Source: Microbacterium dextranolyticum
Lineage (GTDB): Bacteria; Actinomycetota; Actinomycetes; Actinomycetales; Microbacteriaceae
Direction of reading: 5' to 3'
Assembly: GCF_016907295.1 (NCBI RefSeq)
Contig: NZ_JAFBBR010000001.1
Coordinates: forward strand, 3,117,201-3,181,200
Length of the DNA stretch: 64,000 nucleotides
Below are positions 17,077 through 27,213 of the stretch, in pieces (within the stretch, counting starts at the first letter, position 1; each line of letters opens with the position of its first letter). The notes beneath the pieces are model-generated. The model ran no database searches. It had not been told where the DNA came from and saw only the letters and a list, made by a program, of their open reading frames with translations. A program made the translations under genes and the position numbers.

Positions 17077-18348
17077 GTGCGCATTCTCGTCCTCGGTTCC
17101 GGTGCCCGCGAGCACGCCATCCTCCTCGCCCTGAAGGCCGAGGCCGACGAACACGAGCTGTTCGCCGCGCCGGGCAACGCGGGGATCGCCGCGGATGCCG
17201 CGATCGTGGCCGGCCTCGACGCCGAGAGCCCGTCGGCGGTGACCGAGTACGCCAACGACGAGAACATCGACCTGGTGATCATCGGGCCCGAGGCGCCGCT
17301 GGTCGCCGGTGTCGCCGACGCTCTGCGCGAGCGGGGCGTCCCGGTGTTCGGCCCCGGCCGGGCCGCCGCCCAGCTCGAGGGATCGAAGGCGTTCGCCAAG
17401 CGGATCATGGACGCCGCCGGCGTGCCGACCGGCCGCGCGACCCGCGCCGCCACGCGCGCCGAGGTCGAGGCGGCGCTGGATGCCTACGGTGCACCCCACG
17501 TCGTCAAGGCCGACGGACTGGCCGCGGGCAAGGGCGTCGTCGTCACCGACGACCGCGATGCCGCGCTCGCCCACGCCGACGCGTTCCTGCCGACCGGACC
17601 GGTGCTCGTCGAGGAGTTCCTCTCAGGGCCCGAGGTGTCGCTCTTCTTCGTCAGCGACGGCGACACGGTGCGCGCGCTCTCCCCCGCGCAGGACTTCAAG
17701 CGCGCCTACGACGGCGACGCCGGCCCCAACACCGGCGGCATGGGCGCCTACTCGCCGTTGCCGTGGCTCGCCGACCGCTTCGGCAGCGAGCAGGCGTTCG
17801 TCGACGAGGTCACCCGCACGGTCGCCGAGCCCGTCATCCGCACGCTGGATGCCGAGGGCACCCCCTTCATCGGCCTGCTGTACGCGGGGCTCATCCTCAC
17901 CGAGCAGGGCGTCAAGGTCATCGAATTCAACGCCCGGTTCGGCGACCCCGAGACGCAGGTGGTCCTCGCCCGGCTGACGAGCCCCCTTTCGCGACTGCTG
18001 CTGTCGGCCGCCGGCGGGCACCTCGAAGACGAGCCGACCCCGACGTTCGCCGAGACGGCCGCCATCACGGTCGTCCTCGCCAGCGAGGGCTACCCCGAGA
18101 GTCCCGCCGTGGGGCGCGTCATCGAGGGGACCGATGCCGCGGCATCCGTCCCGGGCGTGCACCTCGCCCACGCGGCGACCGCGCAGCGCGGCGACGCCCT
18201 GGTCGCGACCGGGGGGCGTGTGCTCAACGTCGTGGCGACCGGCGAGACGTTCGGCAAGGCCCGCTCGCGCGCCTACGCGGCGCTCGATCGGATCTTGCTC
18301 GAGGGTGCGCACTTCCGCACGGACATCGCCGCTCGCGTCGCCGACTGA
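17077..18348 (+). CDS. purD: Phosphoribosylamine-glycine ligase (PurD)
   Basis: A 423-residue GAR synthetase, which joins glycine to phosphoribosylamine, the product of PurF. N domain [19 protein letters not shown]-grasp core with [15 protein letters not shown] (about 143-157), [14 protein letters not shown] and [23 protein letters not shown]; metal site [12 protein letters not shown]. The GTG start is backed by TAGGCT 6 nt upstream (leaderless). A hairpin follows at the convergent junction. Confidence 0.96.
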   Translation: MRILVLGSGAREHAILLALKAEADEHELFAAPGNAGIAADAAIVAGLDAESPSAVTEYANDENIDLVIIGPEAPLVAGVADALRERGVPVFGPGRAAAQLEGSKAFAKRIMDAAGVPTGRATRAATRAEVEAALDAYGAPHVVKADGLAAGKGVVVTDDRDAALAHADAFLPTGPVLVEEFLSGPEVSLFFVSDGDTVRALSPAQDFKRAYDGDAGPNTGGMGAYSPLPWLADRFGSEQAFVDEVTRTVAEPVIRTLDAEGTPFIGLLYAGLILTEQGVKVIEFNARFGDPETQVVLARLTSPLSRLLLSAAGGHLEDEPTPTFAETAAITVVLASEGYPESPAVGRVIEGTDAAASVPGVHLAHAATAQRGDALVATGGRVLNVVATGETFGKARSRAYAALDRILLEGAHFRTDIAARVAD

Positions 18349-18382
18349 TCCGCCTGACCGTCGTCTGTCAGAACGGCGGATC
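18347..18382. terminator. Terminator at the purD 3' end
   Basis: GATCCGCC (18347-18354) pairs with GGCGGATC (18375-18382), with an inner CTGAC/GTCAG pairing. It begins in the purD stop region and overlaps the end of the convergent reading frame. Confidence 0.6.
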
Positions 18383-18703
18383 GACGTTCATGACGCGCAC
18401 CCAGGCGGCCGTCACGGAGTCGGTGCGCACGAACGAGACCTGGATCGGACCCCGGTAGCCCGGGCTCACGATGAAGGACTGCGCCGGGTCGGCGCAGTCG
18501 ATCGTTCCGGGGAGCAGCGTGCGTCCGGAGTCGGCGGGGTCCGCCGTGAGGACGCGGTACGCGAACGAATCCCCCTCGCACGCGGCGTCGATCGTGAAGG
18601 CTTCCCCGAGCGACGCGGGGCCGGTCGTGGACGCCGCGCTGTTTCCGGGATCGCCGGTGTAGACCGCGATGCCGGCCTGATCCGGGTCGCCCCCCCTTGA
18701 CAC
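18368..18703 (-). pseudogene. Probable remnant of an exported protein
   Basis: A 111-residue frame starting with GTG at 18703 (AAGGAG about 9 nt upstream). It looks like the C-terminal part of a secreted or lipoprotein domain: SFAYRVLTADPADSGRTLLPGTIDCADPAQSF and two Cys that could form a disulfide (in DAACEG and IDCADP), but it has no signal peptide or lipobox. The sequence just upstream is low-complexity and repeat-rich, as if the 5' part had been replaced. It could alternatively be a short cytoplasmic protein. Codon use is like the neighbours. Confidence 0.45.
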
Positions 18704-18801
18704 CCCGACACGCTCCTTGACCCCGCACCTGACTCGTCCCATGCCACCCCGTCTGCAAGCCCCGTCCACTCCCCGCTCACGCCCTGCTGACGCCCGGAGA
18801 A

Positions 18802-18866
18802 CCCGCGAAACCTCCCGTATGTACGGTTTTCGGGGCCGAAAGCGTACATACGGGAGGTTTCGCGGG
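18802..18866. repeat. 65-nt near-perfect hairpin
   Basis: A 24-bp perfect inverted repeat (18802-18825 with 18843-18866; it starts CCCGCGAAACCTCCCGTATG), plus an inner TTTCGG/CCGAAA stem, leaves only a 3-nt loop. It sits between two minus-strand genes, the remnant at 18368-18703 and the MFS gene. It is followed by short direct repeats of GCGGATG (18880-18950). No gene is visible in 18704-18959. Confidence 0.8.
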
Positions 18867-18959
18867 AATTCGTACGGCGGATGTCGCAGCGGCGAATCGC
18901 GACGAGGCGGATGGAAGAGGGGCGGATGCCGCAGAGGCGGATGCCGCGAGGGCGAGGAG

Positions 18960-20453
18960 TCAGCGCTTCACGAGGTGCGCGGGACGCTGGATGAACAGCA
19001 CCGCGATGACGCCGACCGCCATGACCGCGGCCGGCAACAGCATCGTCTGCGCCATGGCGCTCGAGAAGCCAGGGACGACCATGTCGGGGAGCTTCCCCGC
19101 GCCGAAGTCGCCGCCTGCGCCACCGGCTCCCGGGAGGTTCGCTGTGAGGCGGTTCTGCATGAAGGCCGCGATCGCCGCCGAGCCGAGCACCGAGCCGATC
19201 GTGCGCGTCGTGTTGTAGATGCCCGATCCGGCGCCGGCCTGGCGCGGCGCGAGGTTGCGCGTCGCGGTCGTCGCGAGGGGCCCCCACATGCCGGCCTGGG
19301 CGATGCCCATGAGGCCCGACGGCAGCAGGAACATCCAGGTCTCGCTGTCGGGGTTCATCAGCGACGAGTACCAGAGCAGCGCGGTCGTGGTCAGCAGCAG
19401 GCCGGGCACGAGGAGCACGCGCGGGTCGACCCGGTCGAGGATGCGCCCGGCGATCGGCGCGAGCACGCCCGCGAACACCGCCATCGGGATGAGCAGCAGC
19501 GCCGCCTCGGTCGGGGTGAGGCCGCGGGCGAGCTGGTAGAAGAACATCATCGGCAGCGACATCGAGGTGACGGTGAAGCCGACCGTCGCGATCCCGATGT
19601 TGGCGACCGAGAAGTTCCGGTCGCGGAAGAGCTCGAGGGGCACGAGTGCCTCGCTCTTGGTCTTCGCCTGCTGCCAGATGAACAGCGCCATGACGACGAC
19701 GCCCGCCCCGATCATGGCCCAGATCCAGGCCGCCCAATCGTAGTGCTCGCCCTCCTGCAGGCCGAACACGATGAGGAACAGGCCGATCGCGCTGAGGAAG
19801 ACGCCCACCATGTCGAAGCGGTGCTGGTGCGTCTCGAGGTTCGGCACGAGCATCCAGGCGAGGACGAAGCCGATGACACCGACCGGCAGGTTCACGAAGA
19901 AGATCCACTCCCAGCCGAGGCCGTCGACGAGCAGACCGCCCGCGAGGGGGCCGACGAGCATCGCGACGCCCGACGTCGCACCCCACAGGCCCATGGCTGC
20001 GCCGCGCTGAGTCGGCGGGAAGGTGCGCGTGATGACCGCCATCGTCTGCGGCGTCATGAGGGATGCCCCGAGGCCCTGCACCGCCCGGAAGACGATCAGC
20101 ATCTCGAGGCTCGACGACAGTCCGCAGCCGAGCGAGGCGAGGGTGAAGATCGCGAGCCCGATGAGGTAGATGCGCTTCGGACCGAAGCGATCGCCCAGGC
20201 GGCCTGTGATCAGCAGCGGCACGGCGTAGGCCAGCAGGTACGCCGAGGTGACCCACACGACGTTGTCGAGGTTGTGGGTGCTCGGGTCCAGCGCCTCTTT
20301 GATGGCGGGGTTGGCGACCGAGACGATCGTCGTATCGACGAGGATCATGAAGAACCCGATGACCAGCGCCCAGAGGGCGGGCCACGGGCTGCGGGCGGGC
20401 GGGGTGTCGGTGGCGGCGTTCGCCTGCCGGGACGGGGTGGTGGAGTCGGTCAT
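18960..20453 (-). CDS. MFS drug-efflux transporter, DHA2 (EmrB/QacA) family
   Basis: A 497-residue protein with about 14 hydrophobic segments. Family marks: DTTIVSVANPAI in segment 1, GRLGDRFGPKRIYLIGL (motif A), RAVQGLGASLMTP (motif B), and GPLAGGLLVDGLGWEWIFFVNLPVG (motif C, antiporters). It is expected to expel drugs or toxic metabolites with proton entry. Its ATG overlaps the stop of the upstream PadR gene by 4 nt, so the regulator very likely controls it. Confidence 0.92.
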   Translation of the reverse strand: MTDSTTPSRQANAATDTPPARSPWPALWALVIGFFMILVDTTIVSVANPAIKEALDPSTHNLDNVVWVTSAYLLAYAVPLLITGRLGDRFGPKRIYLIGLAIFTLASLGCGLSSSLEMLIVFRAVQGLGASLMTPQTMAVITRTFPPTQRGAAMGLWGATSGVAMLVGPLAGGLLVDGLGWEWIFFVNLPVGVIGFVLAWMLVPNLETHQHRFDMVGVFLSAIGLFLIVFGLQEGEHYDWAAWIWAMIGAGVVVMALFIWQQAKTKSEALVPLELFRDRNFSVANIGIATVGFTVTSMSLPMMFFYQLARGLTPTEAALLLIPMAVFAGVLAPIAGRILDRVDPRVLLVPGLLLTTTALLWYSSLMNPDSETWMFLLPSGLMGIAQAGMWGPLATTATRNLAPRQAGAGSGIYNTTRTIGSVLGSAAIAAFMQNRLTANLPGAGGAGGDFGAGKLPDMVVPGFSSAMAQTMLLPAAVMAVGVIAVLFIQRPAHLVKR

Positions 20454-21067
20454 TGCCGTGCGGCCTCTCTCTGAGCCAGGTAACGGTCGGTCTTCTCGTG
20501 TGGTCCCCACACGAAGTCGGGGTGGGCGAGCCGCTCGATGAAGGCGGCGAGCCAGTCGTGGTCGGCCCGGAGCAGCACGCTGCGCCGGTCGGCCTCGATC
20601 AGGTGCTGCTCGATCGAGGCGTCGCTGCGCGCACCGGCGAGCGCGTCGCGGTACTCGTCGCATTCCGCGGCGAGGGCCGCGAGGCGCGTGCGCAGCAGGG
20701 TCAGCACCTCGTCGCGGTCGAGGTTGTGCGCCTCGGCCAGCGCGACGCGGAACTCGACGGAACGCCCGAGGATCGGCAGCTCACGACGCACCCAGTCCGT
20801 GATGGCGGCGTTGCCGGCATCCGTCAATGCGTACGTCGTGCGCTCGGGGCGATTGCCGTCGCGGTCGACCCCGATCTCGGTGACGAGCCCGCACGTCTGC
20901 AGCCGGGTGACGGTGTGGTAGACCGTGCCGTTGGTGAAGGGCACCATCCGGTGATCCTGCCGGTGGCGCATCAGACGCATCATCTCGTAGGGGTGCATCG
21001 GGTCCTCCCGCAGGAGGGCGAGCAGCACCACCCCGAGCGGGGTCAGGCGGGCCAGCGGGTCCTTCAT
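20450..21067 (-). CDS. PadR-family regulator of the efflux pump
   Basis: A 205-residue protein with an N-terminal PadR winged helix (about 8-90: LLREDPMHPYEMMRLMRHR, NGTVYHTVTRLQTCGLV) and a C-terminal helical dimerisation part (PadR vir-like, about 105-200). It is first in a two-gene operon with the DHA2 pump, with 4-nt overlap. A perfect palindrome right after the predicted -10 is the likely operator, giving a self-regulated drug-responsive switch (inference). Confidence 0.9.
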   Translation of the reverse strand: MKDPLARLTPLGVVLLALLREDPMHPYEMMRLMRHRQDHRMVPFTNGTVYHTVTRLQTCGLVTEIGVDRDGNRPERTTYALTDAGNAAITDWVRRELPILGRSVEFRVALAEAHNLDRDEVLTLLRTRLAALAAECDEYRDALAGARSDASIEQHLIEADRRSVLLRADHDWLAAFIERLAHPDFVWGPHEKTDRYLAQREAARQ

Positions 21068-21086
21068 GAATTACTCCGTATCGATT

Positions 21087-21103
21087 AGTCCACGTGGACT
21101 ATA
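21087..21103 (-). promoter_or_regulatory. PadR operator palindrome with -10 box
   Basis: AGTCCACGTGGACT (21087-21100) is a perfect 14-bp palindrome 20 bp upstream of the PadR start. Read on the minus strand it begins inside a TATAGT -10-like hexamer (21098-21103), so a bound repressor would block initiation. Confidence 0.7.
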
Positions 21104-21136
21104 CAACGATTGCGACGATGCCACTAGCGTCTGACC

Positions 21137-21463
21137 ATGACCGAGGAGCCCCGTGCCGTCTTCGACGACATCGCCGCCGAGTACCTGGTGCGCCCGGGCG
21201 TCGACATCGGGCCCATGTTCGGCAGCGAGGGCCTGCGCATCCGCGGCAAGGTGTTCGCCTTCCTGGCCTCACGGCAGAGCCTGATCGCGAAGCTGCCGGA
21301 GGCACGCGTGACCGAACTCGACCGCAGCGGCCGAGCCGAGAGGTTGACGATGCGCGATCGTGCGATGCGCGAGTGGGTGCTCGTCGACCCCGAGGCGATC
21401 GACCTCTGGCCGGCGGTGATCGCCGAGGCCTTCGCGTTCGTCGACGGGATCACCCCGCGCTGA
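21137..21463 (+). CDS. TfoX/Sxy N-terminal-domain protein
   Basis: A 108-residue protein that is only the TfoX N-terminal domain: FDDIAAEYLVRPGVDIGPMFGSEGLRIRGKVFAFL at about 9-43, and a C-terminal EWVLVDPEAIDLWPAVIAEAFAFV. TfoX/Sxy regulates competence in gamma-proteobacteria; in actinobacteria such short proteins have no proven role. TAGCGT lies 6 nt before the ATG (leaderless). Confidence 0.82.
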   Translation: MTEEPRAVFDDIAAEYLVRPGVDIGPMFGSEGLRIRGKVFAFLASRQSLIAKLPEARVTELDRSGRAERLTMRDRAMREWVLVDPEAIDLWPAVIAEAFAFVDGITPR

Positions 21464-21527
21464 GGTCGGGCGGGCGCGTGGCGGGATCGCCCCGGCATCC
21501 ACCTCGGCCGACCGCGATAATGGACGC

Positions 21528-22475
21528 GTGACCGACGCTCCCACGCCTTCCCCCGCCACCGCAGATCTGCCCGGCTGGACCCACGTCTACTCGGGCAAGG
21601 TTCGCGACCTGTACCGTCCGGACGGGAGCGCGGACGGCGGCGCGGACCGGATGCTGGTGGTCGCGAGCGACCGGGTCAGCGCGTTCGACCACGTGCTGGC
21701 CCCCGGCATCCCCGGCAAGGGCGTGCTGCTGACCACACTCAGCCTGTGGTGGTTCGACCAGCTCGCGGGAGCCGACGGGGGACCGGCGATCGCGAACCAC
21801 CTCGCCGCATCGCACACGCTCACCCCAGGCGGCGACGACCTCGTCTCGCTCGTTCCGGACGCGGTCGAGGGGCGCGCGATGATCGTGCGCTCGCTCGACA
21901 TGCTGCCGATCGAGTGCGTCGTGCGCGGCTACCTCACCGGCTCGGGGTGGAAGGAGTACCAGTCCAGCCGCACCGTGTGCGGGATCGCACTGCCGGGCGG
22001 CCTGAACGACGGCGACCGCCTGCCCGAGCCGATCTTCACCCCCGCCTACAAGGCCCCGATGGGCGAGCACGACGAGAACATCTCGTTCGCCCAGGCGGAG
22101 GAGCTCGTCGGCGCCGAGCGCGCGGCCCAGCTGCGCGACCTGTCGCTGGAGATCTACCGGCGCGCCGCGGCCACCGCGGAGGCCGCCGGGCTGATCCTCG
22201 CCGACACGAAGTTCGAGTTCGGCAGCGACGCCGACGGCGTGCTCACCCTCGCCGACGAGGTGCTCACGAGCGATTCGTCGCGGTACTGGGATGCCGCGGC
22301 CTGGGCATCCGGCACGACGCCCGCCGAACGGATGGCGAGCTTCGACAAGCAGATCGTGCGCGACTGGCTGGCGACCCACTGGGACCAGCAGGGGACGCCG
22401 CCCGAGCTGCCCGCGGAGATCGTCGAGCGGACCGCCGCGAAGTACCGCGAGCTCCTCGAGAAGCTCACCGCCTGA
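21528..22475 (+). CDS. purC: SAICAR synthetase (PurC)
   Basis: A 315-residue phosphoribosylaminoimidazole-succinocarboxamide synthase, which joins aspartate to CAIR in purine synthesis. It is the longer form found in actinobacteria and yeast. Motifs: SGKVRDLY near the N terminus, VASDRVSAFDHVL, PIECVVRGYLTGSGWKEY, LPEPIFTPAYKA and LADTKFEFG. The start is GTG with GATAAT 6 nt upstream; the nearby ATG at 21520 is out of frame. Confidence 0.95.
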   Translation: MTDAPTPSPATADLPGWTHVYSGKVRDLYRPDGSADGGADRMLVVASDRVSAFDHVLAPGIPGKGVLLTTLSLWWFDQLAGADGGPAIANHLAASHTLTPGGDDLVSLVPDAVEGRAMIVRSLDMLPIECVVRGYLTGSGWKEYQSSRTVCGIALPGGLNDGDRLPEPIFTPAYKAPMGEHDENISFAQAEELVGAERAAQLRDLSLEIYRRAAATAEAAGLILADTKFEFGSDADGVLTLADEVLTSDSSRYWDAAAWASGTTPAERMASFDKQIVRDWLATHWDQQGTPPELPAEIVERTAAKYRELLEKLTA

Positions 22476-22676
22476 GCCCGGTCGGGCGCGTCGACGTCGC
22501 TATGAGACGCGCCGGCGTACTCACGGCGCGCGTCCTCGGTTCACAGGGCTCTCCCAGGTAGCCTGGGGAGGGGCATCCGGCGCCCGCTCCACGCGCAGCC
22601 CCGCCATCACCCCGTCGCCGTCGCCCGGTGCCACCGCACCCGCCGCGGCCGCGCCACCGAGAACCGAGGAGTTCGC

Positions 22677-24026
22677 ATGCCCGTCTGGACCCTGCACGGA
22701 GACGGCCGCACCGTCGCACCCGGCGCCGTCGTGAAACCGGGCGAGCGACTCGCCTGGCCCGCCACCATCGCGATCGGCGCCCAGCACGTCGTGGCAATGT
22801 TCGGCGCGACCTTCCTCGTGCCGATCCTCACCGGGTTCCCCGTGACGACGACGCTCTTCTTCTCGGGCGTCGGAACGCTGCTGTTCCTCCTCCTCACCCG
22901 CAACCGGCTGCCCAGCTACCTCGGCTCGTCGTTCGCGTTCATCGCGCCGATCCAGGCCTACAACGGCGGCAAGGCCCTCGAGACCACCGAACAGATCACC
23001 CAGGCGATGGTGAGCGTCGCCGTCACCGGCGTGCTGCTCGCCCTCGTCGGTCTGCTCGTCCAGCGCGTCGGCACCCGGTGGATCGAACGCCTCATGCCGC
23101 CGGTCGTCGCCGGCGCCATCGTCGCCCTCATCGGTTTGAACCTGGCCCCCGCCGCGTGGAACAACTTCAGCCAGCAGCCGGCGGTCGCCACCGTGACCCT
23201 CGCCGCGATCATCCTGTTCAGCGTGCTGTTCCGCGGCTTCCTGGGCCGGATCTCGATCTTCCTCGGGGTGCTGGTCGGTTACGTCTTCGCCGCGATCACG
23301 GGCGAGGTGCACTTCGAGGCCGTCGCCGCCGCGTCGTGGGTCGGCCTTCCCGAGTTCCACTTCCCCGCCTTCGGCGACCCCGCGTCGTGGAGCCTGCTGC
23401 CGATCTTCCTTCCCGTGATCCTCGTGCTCATCGCCGAGAACGTCGGGCACGTGCGCGGTGTCGCGACGATGACCGGCGACCCCGGCATCAACCGGTCGAC
23501 GGGGCGCGCCCTGACGGCCGACGGCGTCGCGAGCGCCCTGGCCGGACTCTTCGGCGGATCGGCGACGACGACCTATGGTGAGAACATCGGCGTCATGGCG
23601 GCCACGCGCGTCTATTCCACGGCCGCGTACTGGGTCGCGGGAGCCTTCGCGATCCTGCTGTCCTTCTCGCCCGCCTTCGGCGCCGTCATCAACACGATCC
23701 CCGCCGGCGTCATCGGCGGAGCCACCACCGCGCTGTACGGCCTCATCGGCGTCATCGGCATCAAGATCTGGGTCGACAACCAGGTCGACTTCTCGCGCCC
23801 CGTCAACCAGTACACGGTCGCGGTCGCCTTCGTCATCGCGATCGCCGGCTTCACGATGAACCTCGGCACCCTCACCTTCTCGGCGATCGTGCTGGGCACC
23901 GTGGCGGCGCTCGTGATCTACCACGGCGGCAACGCGATCGCCCGCGCCCGCAAGACCGGCGCGGACGACGGCGGCCCCATCGTCCCGATCGGCCAGCTCG
24001 GCGGAGACCCCGAGAACGCCGCCTGA
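22677..24026 (+). CDS. Uracil permease-like NCS2 transporter
   Basis: A 449-residue NCS2 (nucleobase-ascorbate) symporter with about 14 hydrophobic segments. AENVGHVRGVATM carries the conserved substrate-binding Glu (TM8), and GSATTTYGENIGVMAATRV the TM10 site; this reading fits UraA/PyrP-type uracil permeases rather than the xanthine/urate type found at 60 kb. The 200 bp upstream hold no gene; TAGCCT at 22559 could be a -10 for a leader of about 100 nt, which would leave room for attenuation, but I see no clear riboswitch. Confidence 0.85.
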   Translation: MPVWTLHGDGRTVAPGAVVKPGERLAWPATIAIGAQHVVAMFGATFLVPILTGFPVTTTLFFSGVGTLLFLLLTRNRLPSYLGSSFAFIAPIQAYNGGKALETTEQITQAMVSVAVTGVLLALVGLLVQRVGTRWIERLMPPVVAGAIVALIGLNLAPAAWNNFSQQPAVATVTLAAIILFSVLFRGFLGRISIFLGVLVGYVFAAITGEVHFEAVAAASWVGLPEFHFPAFGDPASWSLLPIFLPVILVLIAENVGHVRGVATMTGDPGINRSTGRALTADGVASALAGLFGGSATTTYGENIGVMAATRVYSTAAYWVAGAFAILLSFSPAFGAVINTIPAGVIGGATTALYGLIGVIGIKIWVDNQVDFSRPVNQYTVAVAFVIAIAGFTMNLGTLTFSAIVLGTVAALVIYHGGNAIARARKTGADDGGPIVPIGQLGGDPENAA

Positions 24027-24099
24027 CGCCCTGACCGCCGGTGGATGCCCGGCGCCCTGCCCCGGGCATCCACCCTCGTCGCGCCCGCAGCACCCGACC

Positions 24100-24620
24100 C
24101 TCGTCGGTTTGGGGTCGCCAAAGCCCCCCGCCCCCGCCGGTTTAGGGTCGCCAGTGGTCGCCTCACCACCCCGCGAGCGACACCACGCGACCCCAAACTC
24201 GCCCAGCGCCGACCCCACGCGACCCCGAACCCACCCAGCGCCGACCCCACGCGACCCCACACCCACGAACCCGCCGCCCGCCCCGCCCCGCGGGTTCGGG
24301 GTCGCCAGTGGTCGCCTCACCACCCCACGAGCGACACCACGCGACCCCAAACTCGCCCAACGCGACCGCACACCCACGAACCCGCCGCCCGGGCGCCACG
24401 CGACCGCAACGCTGCACCCACGCACCCCACACCGCCCCGCCCCGCCGGTTTGGGTTCGCCGGTGGTCGCCTCGCCATCCCGCGAGCGACACCACGCGACC
24501 CCGAACCCACCCAGCGCCGACTCCACGCGACCCCGAATCCGCGCGCCGAGGGCGCCCGCGACCCCACACCCGCGAACCCGATCCCGGCAACACCCGCGAA
24601 CCCGGTCCCGCCCACGGCCA
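24100..24620. repeat. Three-copy ~154-bp hairpin repeat
   Basis: The gene-free gap 24027-24660 carries three copies of a unit beginning GGTTTAGGGTCGCC or close (24139, about 24292, 24447). Each has the sequence GTGGTCGCCTC and, 35-45 bp on, GCGACACCACGCGACCCC, followed by CGACCCCACGCGACCCC-type iterations. In copy 1, 24140-24151 pairs with 24187-24198 at 11 of 12 positions. It can fold into a long hairpin in each copy. Open frames across it are repetitive and I do not regard them as genes. Confidence 0.75.
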
Positions 24621-24660
24621 CGCCCACGCCCAGCCCGCGCGACGCGAGGGCCCGAGCGGG

Positions 24661-25677
24661 TCAGGCCGAGTCGCGGACGATGAGCTCGGTCTCGAGCACG
24701 GTGACGTGCGGGGGCGTGCCACCGGCCAGCAGCGACAGCAGCACATCGGTCATGCACGCGCCCTGCTCGTGCGAGGGCTGGCGCATCGTCGTCAGGCGCG
24801 GCGTGACGCTCGTGGCCACCGGGGAATCGTCGAAGCCGACGATCGCGAGGTCGTCGGGCACGCGGATGCCGGCACGCGCCAGCACCGAGAGGGCGCCGCG
24901 CGCCATCAGGTCGCTCGCGACGAAGAGGGCGTCGAGGTCGGCGTCGCCGGCATCGAGTATCCGCTGCATCGCCGCCGATCCGCCGTCGGCGGTGAAGCCG
25001 CCATCCTCGATCGGGCCCGGCTCGAGGCCCGCAGCGGCCATCGCCGCGCGATAGCCGTCGAGTCGGTCGATGCCGGCCGGCATGCTCACGGGGCCCGAGA
25101 TCATGCCGATCCGACGATGGCCCCGATCGATCAGGTAGCGGGTCGCCTCGCGTCCGCCGGCGACGTTGTCGACATCGACGTAGTATGACTGCTCGCGCTC
25201 GCTCACGGGCCGGCCACCGTAGACGACGGGCACCGAGGCCGCGATCCGGTCGATGAAGGTGTCGCTCGTGTGGTGCGAGACGACCACGGCGCCGTCGACA
25301 GCGCCGCTGCGCACATACGCGGCCGTCTTGTCGCGCGGGTCGTCGCTCGCGATGATCAGGTTCAGCACGTAGTCCGACCGGCTCAGTCGCGCGTTGATCC
25401 CCGAGACGACCGCGGCGAAGAAGGGATCGCCGAAGAACCGCGTCGTGTCCTCCGGCACGACCAGGGCGATCGCCATCGTCGCGCGCGACGCCCGCGACCG
25501 CGCGGCCCGATTGGGCACGTAGTTCAGCTCGGCGATCGCACGCTGAACGGCGTCGAGAGCGGCGGGACTGACCGCGGTCGACCCGTTCACGACGCGTGAG
25601 ACGGTCGACCGCGACACCCCTGCGGCGGCTGCGACCTCTTCGATGGTCGCTGTGGCGCGCGGCGCATCGATGGTCAC
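24661..25677 (-). CDS. cebR: LacI-family regulator, CebR-like
   Basis: A 338-residue repressor. HTH and hinge: TIEEVAAAAGVSRSTVSRVV (about 11-30) and NYVPNRAARSRAS; the rest is a periplasmic-binding-like sensor domain. It lies 9 bp after the GH1 glucosidase gene of the same strand, in a cellobiose-type locus whose promoter has TGGGAGCGCTCCCA, the published CebR operator of Streptomyces. I infer that it represses the locus and is released by cellobiose or a related oligosaccharide. The start is GTG. Confidence 0.85.
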   Translation of the reverse strand: MTIDAPRATATIEEVAAAAGVSRSTVSRVVNGSTAVSPAALDAVQRAIAELNYVPNRAARSRASRATMAIALVVPEDTTRFFGDPFFAAVVSGINARLSRSDYVLNLIIASDDPRDKTAAYVRSGAVDGAVVVSHHTSDTFIDRIAASVPVVYGGRPVSEREQSYYVDVDNVAGGREATRYLIDRGHRRIGMISGPVSMPAGIDRLDGYRAAMAAAGLEPGPIEDGGFTADGGSAAMQRILDAGDADLDALFVASDLMARGALSVLARAGIRVPDDLAIVGFDDSPVATSVTPRLTTMRQPSHEQGACMTDVLLSLLAGGTPPHVTVLETELIVRDSA

Positions 25678-25686
25678 AGCGGAGCC

Positions 25687-27180
<1,494 letters not shown>

Positions 27181-27213
27181 GAAGGGATCCTTCCGTGGAT
27201 GCCGGTGCGGGCC

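Noticed and set aside
21137..21463. Competence regulator acting with the GGATGCC motif as an uptake sequence
   Set aside because: Only the TfoX N-terminal domain is present and no competence genes are in the window, so I do not link the two.
22476..22676. Riboswitch or PyrR-type attenuator before the uracil permease
   Set aside because: I find only a short imperfect hairpin near 22551-22569; no conserved purine-riboswitch or PyrR-binding elements.
24060..24660. Open frames in the 154-bp repeat region
   Set aside because: They repeat the same Arg/Pro/Thr-rich peptides in several frames and follow the DNA repeat, not a codon pattern.
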